From Microbacterium schleiferi (GTDB taxonomy: Bacteria; Actinomycetota; Actinomycetes; Actinomycetales; Microbacteriaceae), in contig NZ_CP064760.1 in NCBI RefSeq assembly GCF_015565955.1, positions 3,162,001 to 3,226,000 of the forward strand: a DNA stretch of 64,000 bases. Reading direction: 5' to 3'. The notes beneath the pieces are model-generated. The model ran no database searches and was not told where the DNA came from. It worked only from the letters and a program-made list of their open reading frames with translations. How positions within the stretch are numbered: the first letter of the stretch is position 1; the number at the start of each line of letters is the position of its first letter. Positions 45,437 to 53,545 of this stretch are shown here, in pieces. The position numbers were made by a program, and so were the translations under genes.

Positions 45437-45909
45437 CTGCGCTCCTTTGCCTGTGCGGTGTCGGCTTGGTCGAGCAGCAGTATGGTTCGGGCGATCTGGG
45501 TGCGTGCCTCGTCGATGACCTCGAGGGTTTCGTCGTCGGCGTCGAGCTCTGAGAGTGCGTGGCTCTGGCGGCGGAGCTGGTCGCCGAGGTGGAACATGCC
45601 GGCACTGAGGAGGACCTCGGCGAGCGCGGCCGCGCGGGCGCCTTGGTGGTCGGCGCTGACGGCGAGGTCGTCGATGATCTCGATGAGGGTTGCGCGGGAT
45701 CCCATCGTTGGGTCTTCTCCTGGAGTGAGCTCGCGGAGCGCTTCACGGTTGAGCAGCGTCTGGAAGAGCCTGTGCATCCGTTGGGTGAGGGGGCGGCCGT
45801 CGCGGCGGGTGCAGTTGAGCGCGAACTCGCGGAAGCTCCATCGGACGGTGACGGGTGTGCCGGTCTGGATGGTCATGGCTTCCTGGAGGCGCACGGCGAT
45901 GTCGGTCAT
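45433..45909 (-). CDS. hypothetical protein in the HNH-nuclease operon
   Basis: A 158-residue helical protein (FREFALNCTRRDGRPLTQRMHRLFQTLL, GARAAALAEVLLSAGMFHLGDQLRRQSHAL). Both ends overlap neighbours by 3-4 bases. No known domain; the Asp/Glu-rich C-terminal half could be a coiled coil. Perhaps an immunity or accessory protein for the nuclease, which is speculation from position only. Confidence 0.6.
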   Translation of the reverse strand: MTDIAVRLQEAMTIQTGTPVTVRWSFREFALNCTRRDGRPLTQRMHRLFQTLLNREALRELTPGEDPTMGSRATLIEIIDDLAVSADHQGARAAALAEVLLSAGMFHLGDQLRRQSHALSELDADDETLEVIDEARTQIARTILLLDQADTAQAKERR

Positions 45910-46210
45910 CAGTGCTCCTCGGTTCGGCCCAGGTGGGGGATCTGCTTGAGGTGGGCGCCGCGGCCGTTGCCGAGCTGGGGGAGATCGCGCAGCTGGGCAG
46001 GTGCAGTCTCGCGTTCGGCCCGTGGCCTGCTGCCGCGTGGGGTGTGGGCTGCCGCGTTGGCCGGGTGTGCCGGGCGCCTCGCTGAGTCAGCGGGAGGGGG
46101 TTGAAGCGCAGCGACAGGGCCCAGCGATGGCCGCCGAGCGCGCGGACGACCCGCAGCCACTCTCCCTCTTTGGTGGAGTCGATGGTGAAGGTGTTCGGCT
46201 GGTCAGACAT
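45909..46210 (-). pseudogene. small basic protein of the HNH-nuclease operon, frameshifted
   Basis: It starts MSDQPNTFTIDSTKEGEWLR and VVRALGGHRWALSLRFN at 46210; after the five-G run at 46096-46100 the meaningful frame changes to ADSARRPAHPANAAAH and ends QIPHLGRTEEH, whose stop overlaps the next ATG as in the rest of the operon. One added base gives a protein of about 100 residues. The clean end-to-start overlap is the main evidence for the corrected frame. Confidence 0.5.
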
Positions 46211-46454
46211 CTGCGGCTTCTTTCGGTGCGAAGGGGCTGTTCTTGGCGTCGCGGAGCATCTGCCGGGTGATCGGCTCGGTCTCCTCGAGCGAGGCGAGCG
46301 AGAAGTAGTGGCGGCGGGCGCGGGCCGCTTCGGTGCAGGTGAGCAGCTGGCGGTTGCCGTGGTTCGGGCATCCTCCCTTGCTGCGGCATCCGGCCAGGTA
46401 GCCGGCGGTGGTGCCGTGCAGGGCGGCTTCGAGGATGTCGAGCGTCTTGCTCAT
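46203..46454 (-). CDS. small Cys-containing protein of the HNH-nuclease operon
   Basis: An 83-residue protein with GYLAGCRSKGGCPNHGNRQLLTC, a Cys/His-rich segment like a small zinc-binding motif, then a helical EAARARRHYFSLASLEE. Its start overlaps the upstream stop and its end overlaps the next start by 8 bases. The Cys pattern resembles that at the N-terminus of the preceding gene (HLCGCRACMDGNARRRRDRY). Function unknown. Confidence 0.6.
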   Translation of the reverse strand: MSKTLDILEAALHGTTAGYLAGCRSKGGCPNHGNRQLLTCTEAARARRHYFSLASLEETEPITRQMLRDAKNSPFAPKEAADV

Positions 46455-47337
46455 CAGGCGGCCTGCCGGAGTCCGAGGTCGTCACGGTCGCGGTCGATGG
46501 TGCGGACGTCGACGCCGAGCAGGTCGCTGAGCTGGGTGAGGCTGAGTCCGCGTTCGGTCCCGCGTCGGGTGGCTTCGAGGCGCTCGTCTCGGGTGAGGCG
46601 GACGTTCTGGCCGGCGAGAGCGAGCTCGATCGCGATCTCGTCGAGCAGGGGTTCCTGCCCGGCTGTGGGCGGTGCCGGGTCGGTGTCGATGTCGTCCCAG
46701 GCCAGCGGCGGCAGCCAGCCGTGCCGGCGTGCGACCGTGAGTGCGTAGGAGCGGCCGACCCGCTGCGCTCGGGTGTGGGTGGGGGCTGCTGGTCCCAGAG
46801 CTCGTCGTAGAGCGCGGCGATGTCGTCGTGGACACGGATGTCCACGTAGGCGCCTTCGAGTGCCTTGTTGACCTTCCAGCGCGGGTAGCCGAGTCGGCGT
46901 GCGATCTCGTGGTGGTTCCATCCGATCGCGGCCAGAGCCTGGAGGCGCCGGCGGGTGCCGCGGCCGTTGACTCGGCCCTGCGCGGCGAGAGTGCTGCTGT
47001 CGGGGGTGACTGCGAGGAGTTTGCGGGCGGTGGCGCCGGTGACGAACCGTGCCGTCTCGCTGTTGAGCAGGCGACGGACCGTGGCGCCGCCGACGCCGGC
47101 GCTGATGGCGATCCGTTCGGGGATCATCCCGGTGTCGACCAGTGCCTGCAGGTGCTGCCGGATCGGCTCGATGGGTTGGTGCGCGTCCTGGTATCGCCCG
47201 TAGGCCAGGAGACGGTAGCGGTCGCGGCGGCGGCGCGCGTTGCCGTCCATGCAGGCGCGGCACCCGCAGAGGTGGACGACGTAGCAGGTGGAGGTCAGCC
47301 CGTGCTTGTGGTCCGGCGGGCAGGTGTGGGTCCGCAT
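46454..47337 (-). pseudogene. helix-turn-helix protein with N-terminal Cys cluster, frameshifted
   Basis: It begins with a Cys/His-rich segment (CPPDHKHGLTSTCY and HLCGCRACMDGN) that could bind zinc, then several HTH-like units (ERIAISAGVGGATVRRLLNSE, NHHEIARRLGYPRWKVNKALEG, SLTQLSDLLGVDVRTIDRDR). The frame breaks at the five-G run 46781-46785; one more base rejoins LWDQQPP to THTRAQRVGRSYALTVARRHG and gives about 294 residues. It is the first gene of the operon behind the perfect palindrome at 47356. Confidence 0.65.
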
Positions 47338-47355
47338 CTTCTCCTCCTCACAGAT

Positions 47356-47377
47356 GGTTATATTCCCGAATATAACC
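47356..47377. promoter_or_regulatory. perfect palindrome operator of the HNH operon
   Basis: GGTTATATTC (47356-47365) and GAATATAACC (47368-47377) form a perfect 10-bp inverted repeat with a 2-base spacer, 18 bases upstream of the ATG at 47337. Single arms occur at 44114 and 43734. It overlaps where the -10 box would be, so repressor binding would block initiation. Confidence 0.7.
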
Positions 47378-47489
47378 CGTTCCCGAGGGTTTGGAACCCC
47401 CTCACTGCTAAGGGGTGGCCCCAGAGGCTCGAAGTCGACAATCTGAACGAGCTACAACGTTTGTTGCGGTTTCTCGCTACACTGTGCGC

Positions 47490-48149
47490 ATGGCAGGATC
47501 AACTTTCGCTCGTCTGGGCGAGCTCGCGTCACAGCGTTGGGGCCTGGTGACCACCGCCCAGGCGCTCGAGGCTGGCGTGGCGCGCCCGACCCTGACGCGC
47601 CTCGCCAACAGCGGCGCGCTCATCCGCGTCGCGCGCGGCGTCTACCGCCTCGCCGGCGCGCCAGAGCACGAGCAGGAGGCGATCCTCGCGACCTGGCTCG
47701 CCCTCGGCGGCGCCGACCGTCCCCGCACAGACACCGGCGTCCCGCCCGTCGTCGCCGCAGGCCAGACGGCCGCGCAGCTGCATGGCATCGGCGACTGGTT
47801 CCCCGGGCCACTCGAGTTCGTCGTTCCCACCCGCCGCGGTACCCGCCTGGACGGGGTGCGGCTCCGCACCCGCGAGCTCGCGCCCACCGAGGTGGTCTCC
47901 GTCGACGGGATGCCGACCATGAGCGTCGAGCGCACGATCGCCGACCTGATCGAGCAGTGGGTCGACCGCTCCCTCGTCGCCGATGCGCTCGCCGACGCCG
48001 CGGACGCGGGAAAGCTGCTCTCCCCCGCCCGCCTGACCGAGTATCTGGAGCCGCTGGCCAAGCCCAACAAGTACCCCTCGGGTGCCGCGCTCGCGGCTGA
48101 TCTGCTCGCTCTTGCGGGCGTCGACGCGGTGGTGCCGGCCGATGCCTGA
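47490..48149 (+). CDS. AbiEi-type antitoxin (type IV toxin-antitoxin)
   Basis: A 219-residue protein: N-terminal winged HTH (GELASQRWGLVTTAQALEAGVARPTLTRLANSGALIRVARGVYRL) and the AbiEi C-terminal region (LEFVVPTRRGTRLDGVRLRTREL, TMSVERTIADLIEQWVDR). Such proteins repress their own promoter and counteract the AbiEii nucleotidyltransferase without direct binding. It overlaps the toxin gene by 8 bases, a typical arrangement. Confidence 0.85.
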   Translation: MAGSTFARLGELASQRWGLVTTAQALEAGVARPTLTRLANSGALIRVARGVYRLAGAPEHEQEAILATWLALGGADRPRTDTGVPPVVAAGQTAAQLHGIGDWFPGPLEFVVPTRRGTRLDGVRLRTRELAPTEVVSVDGMPTMSVERTIADLIEQWVDRSLVADALADAADAGKLLSPARLTEYLEPLAKPNKYPSGAALAADLLALAGVDAVVPADA

Positions 48150-49199
48150 GCCCGACGGCTACAAAGACTGGACGGGGCTTGCGCAGGCGATCAAGGCGGC
48201 CGCGACGAAGGCAGCCGGTGACGGCGCGAGCGCGCTGGATGTGAATGCGCAGATCGTGCAGGCACAGCACGATCGTTTCCTCAGCCGGGTCTTTGCGGAG
48301 GGGGAAGAGTCCGAGTGGCTGCTCAAGGGCGGCACGGCGATGCTCGCCCGGGTGCCGAAGTCACGGTCGACGAAAGACCTGGATCTGGCCTCGACCGGCG
48401 CCGCCGATCTGGATGCCGCGCAGCAGGCGCTCGAGCAGGCAGCCGCGCGTGATCTCGGCGACCATGTGCGGTTCCAGCTCACCCGTGCCCGTGCGACCGG
48501 GCGAGGAGAGAACCAGCCGGGTGTCGCGACCCGGCGCCTGGTGTTCACATGTCTGGACGCGAACACCGGCCGGAGGATCTCCGACATCCCCATCGACGTG
48601 GTCGTCGGCCCTCCCCGGTCGGCCGCGTCGAGACGATCGAGCCGTCGACGCGGCTGCAGCTGGGGCGGCCGGTCCCGTCGCACCCCTACCGGCTGTTCCC
48701 GATCTCCGATCAGGTCGCGGAGAAGGTCACTGCGACGATGAGCACCTACAACGGCCGCCCCAGCAGCCGCGCGAAAGACCTGGTGGACATCGTCACCATT
48801 GCACGCACGCAGCGCGTCGACCTGCGCGAGCTGCAGATGGCCATCGACGCGAAGCGTGCACTGTCAAAGCTCGACTCGTTCACTACGTTCACGGTCCCGG
48901 ACGGTTGGGACGGTCCCTACCGGGTGCTCGCGGCCGGCACGCCCTCAGCCGGCGGGATCACCGATCTGGGTGAGGCCGTGGCTCTCGCGCGTCAGCTGAT
49001 CGATCCCGCGCTCGCCGACGCGCCCGTGCAACCGGGGACGGTCTGGGTCCCTGGCTCAGGCTGGACACAGAACCCTCCGCCGCCGGAGCCGGGCGGCAGC
49101 GGATCCCCTTCGGGGGAGGTCCACGTGCGCGCGCACGTGCGCTCCGGTTATCCCGTCACGGAGCACTGGCGCGCAGCGCGCGGCTCAGCCCAGGAGTGA
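48142..49199 (+). pseudogene. AbiEii-type nucleotidyltransferase toxin, frameshifted
   Basis: Nucleotidyltransferase AbiEii/AbiGii: SEWLLKGGTAMLARVPKSRS and TKDLDLAS carry the GG...D-x-D catalytic pattern, PIDVVVGPP precedes the break, and the second half (VAEKVTATMSTYNGRPSSRAKDLVDIVTIA) lies in another frame. One C added in the run at 48613-48616 restores one protein of about 352 residues. If the base is really missing, the toxin is inactive but the antitoxin remains. Confidence 0.82.
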
Positions 49200-49204
49200 C
49201 CGCG

Positions 49205-49455
49205 TCAGTGCGCCGCGTCGTACGCCTCGAGGATGGACGCGGGAACCCTGCCGCGATCGCTGACCTGGTGTCCGTTCTGACTGGCCCATTCACGCACCGT
49301 GTTGAGATCGGCCCGTCCGCCCCGCGACGTCCTCGCCGGACGCCGGGTGGCTGCGCCGATGCGGCGCGCGCTCTTGGCCCAGGCCTCGAACTCGAGATCG
49401 ATCTCGAGTTGCTTTCCGTCGATCGCGAAGGTCGCGGGATCGAGCCGCTCGCCAG
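49205..49455 (-). pseudogene. lsr2: Lsr2 nucleoid protein, 5'-truncated
   Basis: On the minus strand the frame ending at the TGA (49205-49207) reads [21 protein letters not shown], then a basic linker with [16 protein letters not shown], and ends [17 protein letters not shown] followed by [14 protein letters not shown], the Lsr2 DNA-binding domain. The N-terminal oligomerisation part is cut at the join with the SDR fragment near 49456. Truncated Lsr2 could bind AT-rich DNA without bridging it, but expression is doubtful. Confidence 0.75.
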
Positions 49456-49456
49456 G

Positions 49457-49794
49457 TCGCGCACACCACCGCGAAGGGCGGCGTCATCGCGATGACGAAG
49501 TCGCTCGCTGCGGAGGGCGCCCGCTACGGCGTCCGCGCGAACTCGATCTCGCCTGGCTTCGTCAGCACCCCGGCGACGGACAAGGCGGTGGATGCGGAGG
49601 GCAAGGCCTGGCAGGTCGGCAACGCGCTCATTCAACGCCCCGGCACGGGCGAGGACATCGCGTACATGCCGCTCTACCTGGCCTCCGACGAGTCCTCTTG
49701 GGTGACCGGACAGAACTACAGCGTCGACGGCGGCGCGACCGCCGGGTGGCGGAACGACAGCGAGACGGACCGACTGGCCGCGAAGAACGGCTGA
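49457..49794 (+). pseudogene. short-chain dehydrogenase, C-terminal fragment
   Basis: It reads [23 protein letters not shown] then VRANSISPGFVSTPATDKAV and ends WVTGQNYSVDGGATAGW, the second half of a classical SDR. The Y-x3-K catalytic motif survives only as A-H-T-T-A-K: the Tyr position reads His. The Rossmann half is missing; the join with lsr2 is near 49456. It ends just before a strong terminator. Confidence 0.75.
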
Positions 49795-49819
49795 CACGCG
49801 GGTCGCGGCGCGACCGGTG

Positions 49820-49865
49820 ACGGACGTGAGGCACGGTGTCAGCTGACACCGTGCCTCCCGTCCGT
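49820..49865. terminator. strong bidirectional hairpin terminator
   Basis: A perfect 30-bp palindrome at 49828-49857 (arms GAGGCACGGTGTCAG), extended by ACGGACG and CGTCCGT on each side. It lies between two convergent SDR fragments, 26 bp after one stop and 15 bp before the other. Confidence 0.85.
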
Positions 49866-49879
49866 CGTGGCCACCTCGT

Positions 49880-50337
49880 CTAAATCGCGAGGTACCCGCC
49901 GTCGACGGCGAACTGCGCGCCGGTCGCGAAGGCGGCCGCGTCGGAACCGAGCCACGCGACCATCTCGGCGATGTCGTGCGGCGTGCCGAGTCGGCCGATC
50001 GGGTGCTTCGTCAGCAGCGCGTCCTTGAAGCCGGGGTAGGTCTCCTCCAGCGCGTCTATCATTGGCGTCTGGATCACCCCGGGCAGCACTGCGTTCACGC
50101 GGATGCCTTTGTCGGAGTACTCCACCGCGGCGGCTCGGGTGAGGCCGATGACGCCGTGCTTCGACGTGACGTAGGCGGACTGGTGGGCGATGGCGACCTG
50201 CCCGAGGGACGAGGCGGTGTTGATGATGGATCCGCCGCCCTGCGCCAGCATCTGCGGGATCTCGGCCTGCACGCCGGTTCAATATTCCGCACAGAGGAAG
50301 TTGGCCCCACGGCGTTACTGCAGTCAATCGTTCTGTT
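49880..50337 (-). pseudogene. short-chain dehydrogenase, 5'-truncated, fused to isochorismatase
   Basis: The C-terminal two thirds of an [44 protein letters not shown] (catalytic Tyr and Lys), NAVLPGVIQTP and QFAVDGGYLAI. Upstream, remnants NRTID and GANFLCAEY lie in other frames (missing base at 50305-50308 and an in-frame TGA near 50285). The N-terminal cofactor site is absent and the sequence continues into the isochorismatase frame. It is different from the SDR fragment across the terminator. Confidence 0.75.
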
Positions 50338-50988
50338 GCGCAAGCCCCGCAGGTAAGCACGTGCGTCGTCGAGGCTGACGACATCGCCGTACTTCGCGTC
50401 GATGTCAAAGAGGCTGGCCAGGTGCGGAAGGGCTGCCCGGTCGCCGACTGCCTCTTCGACGACGATGGTGTGGAAGCCGTAGGAGCAGGCGTCAACCGCC
50501 GAGGCGCGCACGCACCCACTGGTGGTGCAGCCGACGATGATGATGGTGTCGACACCCCGTGAGATCAAGCGTGCGGCGAGATCAGTTCCGAAGAAGCAGG
50601 ATGCGTACTTCTTCACCAGGGTCATCTCGTGGGGCAGCTGGCCCAGCCTGCTGTCGACCTCCACCCATTCGCTGCCCTCCACCAACAGGTGGTTGGACGG
50701 GATCTTCTTGATCCAGAGCCCCGCCTCCTGCAATTCGGTGTCGTACGCGACCGTCGAGAAGAAGATGGGGATCTCGAGTTCACGGGCGGGGACGAGTAAG
50801 GCATTGGTGGCGGCCAGCTGTGACTCCAGTTCGCCTGACAGGGGCGAACGGCTGTCCGTGAATCCGGTGATCAAGTCGACGATCAGCAGCGCCGGCTTCT
50901 CGCCGTAGCCGATCCGGCCGCCCAATCCCTTGGCCTTGAACTCGTCGCGCAGCCGTGCGTACTCATCGATCAGCTCCGTATTCGTCAC
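50338..50988 (-). CDS. isochorismatase family (N-carbamoylsarcosine amidase-like) hydrolase
   Basis: A cysteine hydrolase: [15 protein letters not shown] (Asp), a Lys in [16 protein letters not shown], and [21 protein letters not shown] with the nucleophile Cys. About 217 residues are family-like; the frame has no stop of its own and continues into SDR-derived sequence to 50095, so the C-terminus is a junction. Its start overlaps the deacetylase-like gene upstream by 4 bases; together they resemble amide or ureide catabolism pairs. The C-terminal fusion may leave the enzyme functional. Confidence 0.8.
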
Positions 50989-51853
50989 GAATCGGCTCTC
51001 CTGTTCCCCGTCGACTGATAGTGCGCCGCGATGGCATCGCTCGTCGTCACCCAGACACCATCGTGAGACGTGATGTGCTCGAGGGCCCGATCAAGGTAGC
51101 GGTGGCGGAACGGCTGGCCGACGATGAACGGGTGCAACGGCAGCGACATGACGCGACCCGAGTGCTCGGAGTCTGAATAGAGCTGATCGAACTGGTCGAT
51201 CACCGCTTCCAGGAACTGCGGGCCGGTATAGCTCTTACTCACGAACATCGTCACATCGTTGAGTTCTATCGTGTAGGGAACGCTGAACATCCCGTCGACG
51301 TTCAGCGGATACGGCTGATCGTCGTTCGTCCAGTCCAGGACGTAGTCATACCCCAGCTCCCGAAGGATCCGCGGCGTCTCGAACGTCTCTGTGAGCGCCG
51401 GGCCAAGCCAGCCCCGCGGCCGTACTCCGGTGGCGGAGGCGATTGTATCCGTCACGTCTTGAAGGTAGGCGCGCTCCGTGTCAGCACCCATTCCAGCTTG
51501 GAAGGTGGAATTGTCGCGGCCATGCGCGAGCCACGCCCAGCCGCGTTGCCGGCCTGCCTCGAGAATCTGGGGGTAGTGCCGACAAACGTCGGAGTTGAGA
51601 AGCACACTTGCGGGCACTCCATGTCGGTCGAGGCTCTCGATCATCCGCCACAGGCCTACCCGCGGACCGTAATCGCGCCAGCCGTAATTGAGTGGATCCG
51701 GCTGCAGCATCGCGGTACCGCCGAAGATGCTCGTGGAGGGCTTGTCGATCTGATAGTGCTCGATGTTCAGCCCGACATAGAACGCCACTCGGGCCCCATT
51801 CGGCCACGAAATCGTCGGTCGCTCCGTGATCGGGCTGTAATCGAAGCGGAAAG
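50985..51853 (-). pseudogene. polysaccharide deacetylase/allantoinase-like protein, 5' end removed by IS3
   Basis: NodB-like deacetylase fold: VAFYVGLNIEHYQIDKPS, MIESLDRHGVPASVLLNSDVC, GWLGPALTETFETPRILRELGYDYVLDW and [21 protein letters not shown], as in the PuuE-type allantoinase group. The open frame continues upstream of the GTG at 51788 as FRFDYSPITERPTISWPNGAR, which is normal family sequence, and then hits the IS3 end at about 51854 with no start codon. So the first few residues and the promoter were lost on insertion; about 290 residues remain. Confidence 0.8.
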
Positions 51854-51879
51854 TGTCAAGGCGGGTGAGACAGATTCCG

Positions 51880-52953
51880 TCAGGCGGTCTGTATGAGGGC
51901 CTCCTGTGAGGGCTGGTTGATCCAGGCGGCCTCGGGCAGCTTGGGCGCCTGGGGTCGGCGGTGGCCGAAGCGCTCGGGACGGGCGGCGTAGGCCGCGTCC
52001 AGGGTGGCCTGGCGCTGGGCGCGGACCTGCCCGGCGGTGCCGAAGTGGACGCTGGCGGGGGTGTGCAGCCCGATCCCGCAGTGGCGGTGCTCGTGGTTGT
52101 AGTAGGCGAAGAACTGCTCGGCGAACGCGCCGGCGTCGGCCAGGGACCCGAAGCGCTCGGGGAAGACCGGGGCGTACTTCAGCGTCTTGAACGCCGCCTC
52201 GCTGTAAGGGTTGTCGTTCGACACGTGCGGGCGGGAGTGCGACCTGGCCACCCCGAGGTCGACGAGCAGCTGAGCGACCGGTTTGGAGGTCATCGAGGTC
52301 CCGCGGTCGGCGTGGATCGCCTCCGGCACGCCATGGATGCCCATGGCGTGCTCGAGCAGGTTCTTGGCGATCTCGGCGTCCTCGCGGGCCGCGATGGTCC
52401 AGCCCACGACGAACCTGGAGAAGATGTCGAGCACGACGTACAGGTCGTAGTACACGCCCCGCTCCGGCCCCTTGAGCTTTGTGATGTCCCAACTCCACAC
52501 CTGCCCCGGCGCCGTCGCGACGAGCTCGGGCCGGGTCCGGGGCGGGTGGCTCGCCTGCCGGCGCCGTTCCCCGGCCATGTCGTGCTCGCGCAGGATCCGG
52601 TGCATCGTGGACATCGAGCACAGGTAGGTGCCCTCGTCCAGCAGCGTGGCCCAGACCTGGGCGACCGACTTGTCCGCGAACCGCTGGCTGGTCAACACGG
52701 CCAGCACGTGGGCCCGCTCGGCGGCGGACAGCTTGTTCGCCGGTGCCGGCCGCGGTGTCCGTGGACGTGGCGGTGGCGGGTTCTTGGCCCGGTAGTGACT
52801 GGCGCGGGAGCGACCCAGCAGCGCGCACGCAGCCGCGGTGCCGACGTGCTCGGCCAGCCCGTCGACGGCCGGGTTGATCACCGCGGCGACCGCGGCGGCT
52901 TGTCCGCGCTCTCGGAGAGCGTCTCCAAGAGCGCGTGTGCTTTTCCCATCAGG
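51880..52953 (-). CDS. IS3 family transposase OrfB (rve integrase domain)
   Basis: The catalytic part of the transposase: an HTH_21 region (LLGRSRASHYRAKNPPPP), then the DDE integrase core with Asp in SWDITKLKG, Asp in IHADRGTSMTS and Glu in NPYSEAAFKTLK. It is expressed by -1 frameshifting from orfA: the minus strand has GGAAAAGC at about 52939-52946, and slipping there converts GKAHALLE to GKSTRALGDALRERG. Coordinates start at that site. Confidence 0.88.
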   Translation of the reverse strand, partial: PDGKSTRALGDALRERGQAAAVAAVINPAVDGLAEHVGTAAACALLGRSRASHYRAKNPPPPRPRTPRPAPANKLSAAERAHVLAVLTSQRFADKSVAQVWATLLDEGTYLCSMSTMHRILREHDMAGERRRQASHPPRTRPELVATAPGQVWSWDITKLKGPERGVYYDLYVVLDIFSRFVVGWTIAAREDAEIAKNLLEHAMGIHGVPEAIHADRGTSMTSKPVAQLLVDLGVARSHSRPHVSNDNPYSEAAFKTLKYAPVFPERFGSLADAGAFAEQFFAYYNHEHRHCGIGLHTPASVHFGTAGQVRAQRQATLDAAYAARPERFGHRRPQAPKLPEAAWINQPSQEALIQTA

Positions 52954-53282
52954 TCCAGCGCCGCCCTGGTCTTGGCCAGCTCGGCCTCGGCCTTCTCCGC
53001 CCGGGCCCGTAGCGCCTGCAGCTCCCGCTCGCGCCGGTCCCGCGGCTTGCTGCCCAGCCCGGACAGCGAGCCGGCGGCCGCGGCCTTGCGCCACTCGATG
53101 ATGTGGGAGGTGTACAGGCCCTCCCGGCGCAGGATCTCCCCACGCCCAGAGCGGTCCGCGGCGTCGTACTCGGCCAGGATCGCCGCTTTGAACTCGGCGG
53201 TGAACGTCCGCCTCTTGGGCCGGTCAGCACGAGGAGCCATAGCCCCATCATCGGTGCCGACGTCAGCAACCGTCATCGTCAT
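52878..53282 (-). CDS. IS3 family transposase OrfA (HTH)
   Basis: A 134-residue protein: a helix-turn-helix of the IS3 OrfA type (RRTFTAEFKAAILAEYDAAD, ILRREGLYTSHIIEWRKAA) and a leucine-zipper-like C-terminal helix (ERELQALRARAEKAEAELAKTRAALDLM). It overlaps orfB, with a slippery A4 stretch in the shared part, as expected for programmed -1 frameshifting. Confidence 0.88.
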   Translation of the reverse strand: MTMTVADVGTDDGAMAPRADRPKRRTFTAEFKAAILAEYDAADRSGRGEILRREGLYTSHIIEWRKAAAAGSLSGLGSKPRDRRERELQALRARAEKAEAELAKTRAALDLMGKAHALLETLSESADKPPRSPR

Positions 53283-53470
53283 CTCAGTATTGGTCCGTTC
53301 TCGCCCCGTGCAGTGCGAAGGTCAGCAGTGCTGGTGTCTCACCCCATCCTGACGCACAGGGGTACCCCGATCGTCTGCCCGAGCAAAGGTGAGGTGCCGG
53401 TGCCGGACGCGTAAGAGATGAGTGCTTCATTGCTCATTCGCACATCATCGACGGACTCTCGCGACCTCAT

Positions 53471-53489
53471 CACCCCCATACAGGGGTGG
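53471..53489. promoter_or_regulatory. operator palindrome upstream of the LuxR-type regulator
   Basis: CACCCCCATACAGGGGTGG, a dyad with arms CACCCC/GGGGTG, 56 bp before the LuxR-type start. The same element, CACCCCCATTCAGGGGTGG, is at 58028-58046 upstream of the monooxygenase operon. Flanking identity extends further (TCATC on the left). Confidence 0.7.
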
Positions 53490-53545
53490 ATTACCGATCT
53501 CAAAACTGTGACAGTTGACCGCAGTAGAGAACGGGAGTATTCAGA

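Larger units (their letters stand above)
51854..53354 (-). mobile_element. IS3-family insertion sequence
   Basis: About 1.5 kb, bounded by imperfect inverted ends (GTCAAGGCGGGTGAGACA at 51855-51872 and the complement of GTCAGGATGGGGTGAGACA at 53335-53353). It carries overlapping orfA and orfB. No matching target duplication is visible at the two flanks (AAG against CAC), which suggests deletion or recombination next to the element. It removed the start of the deacetylase-like gene. Confidence 0.8.
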
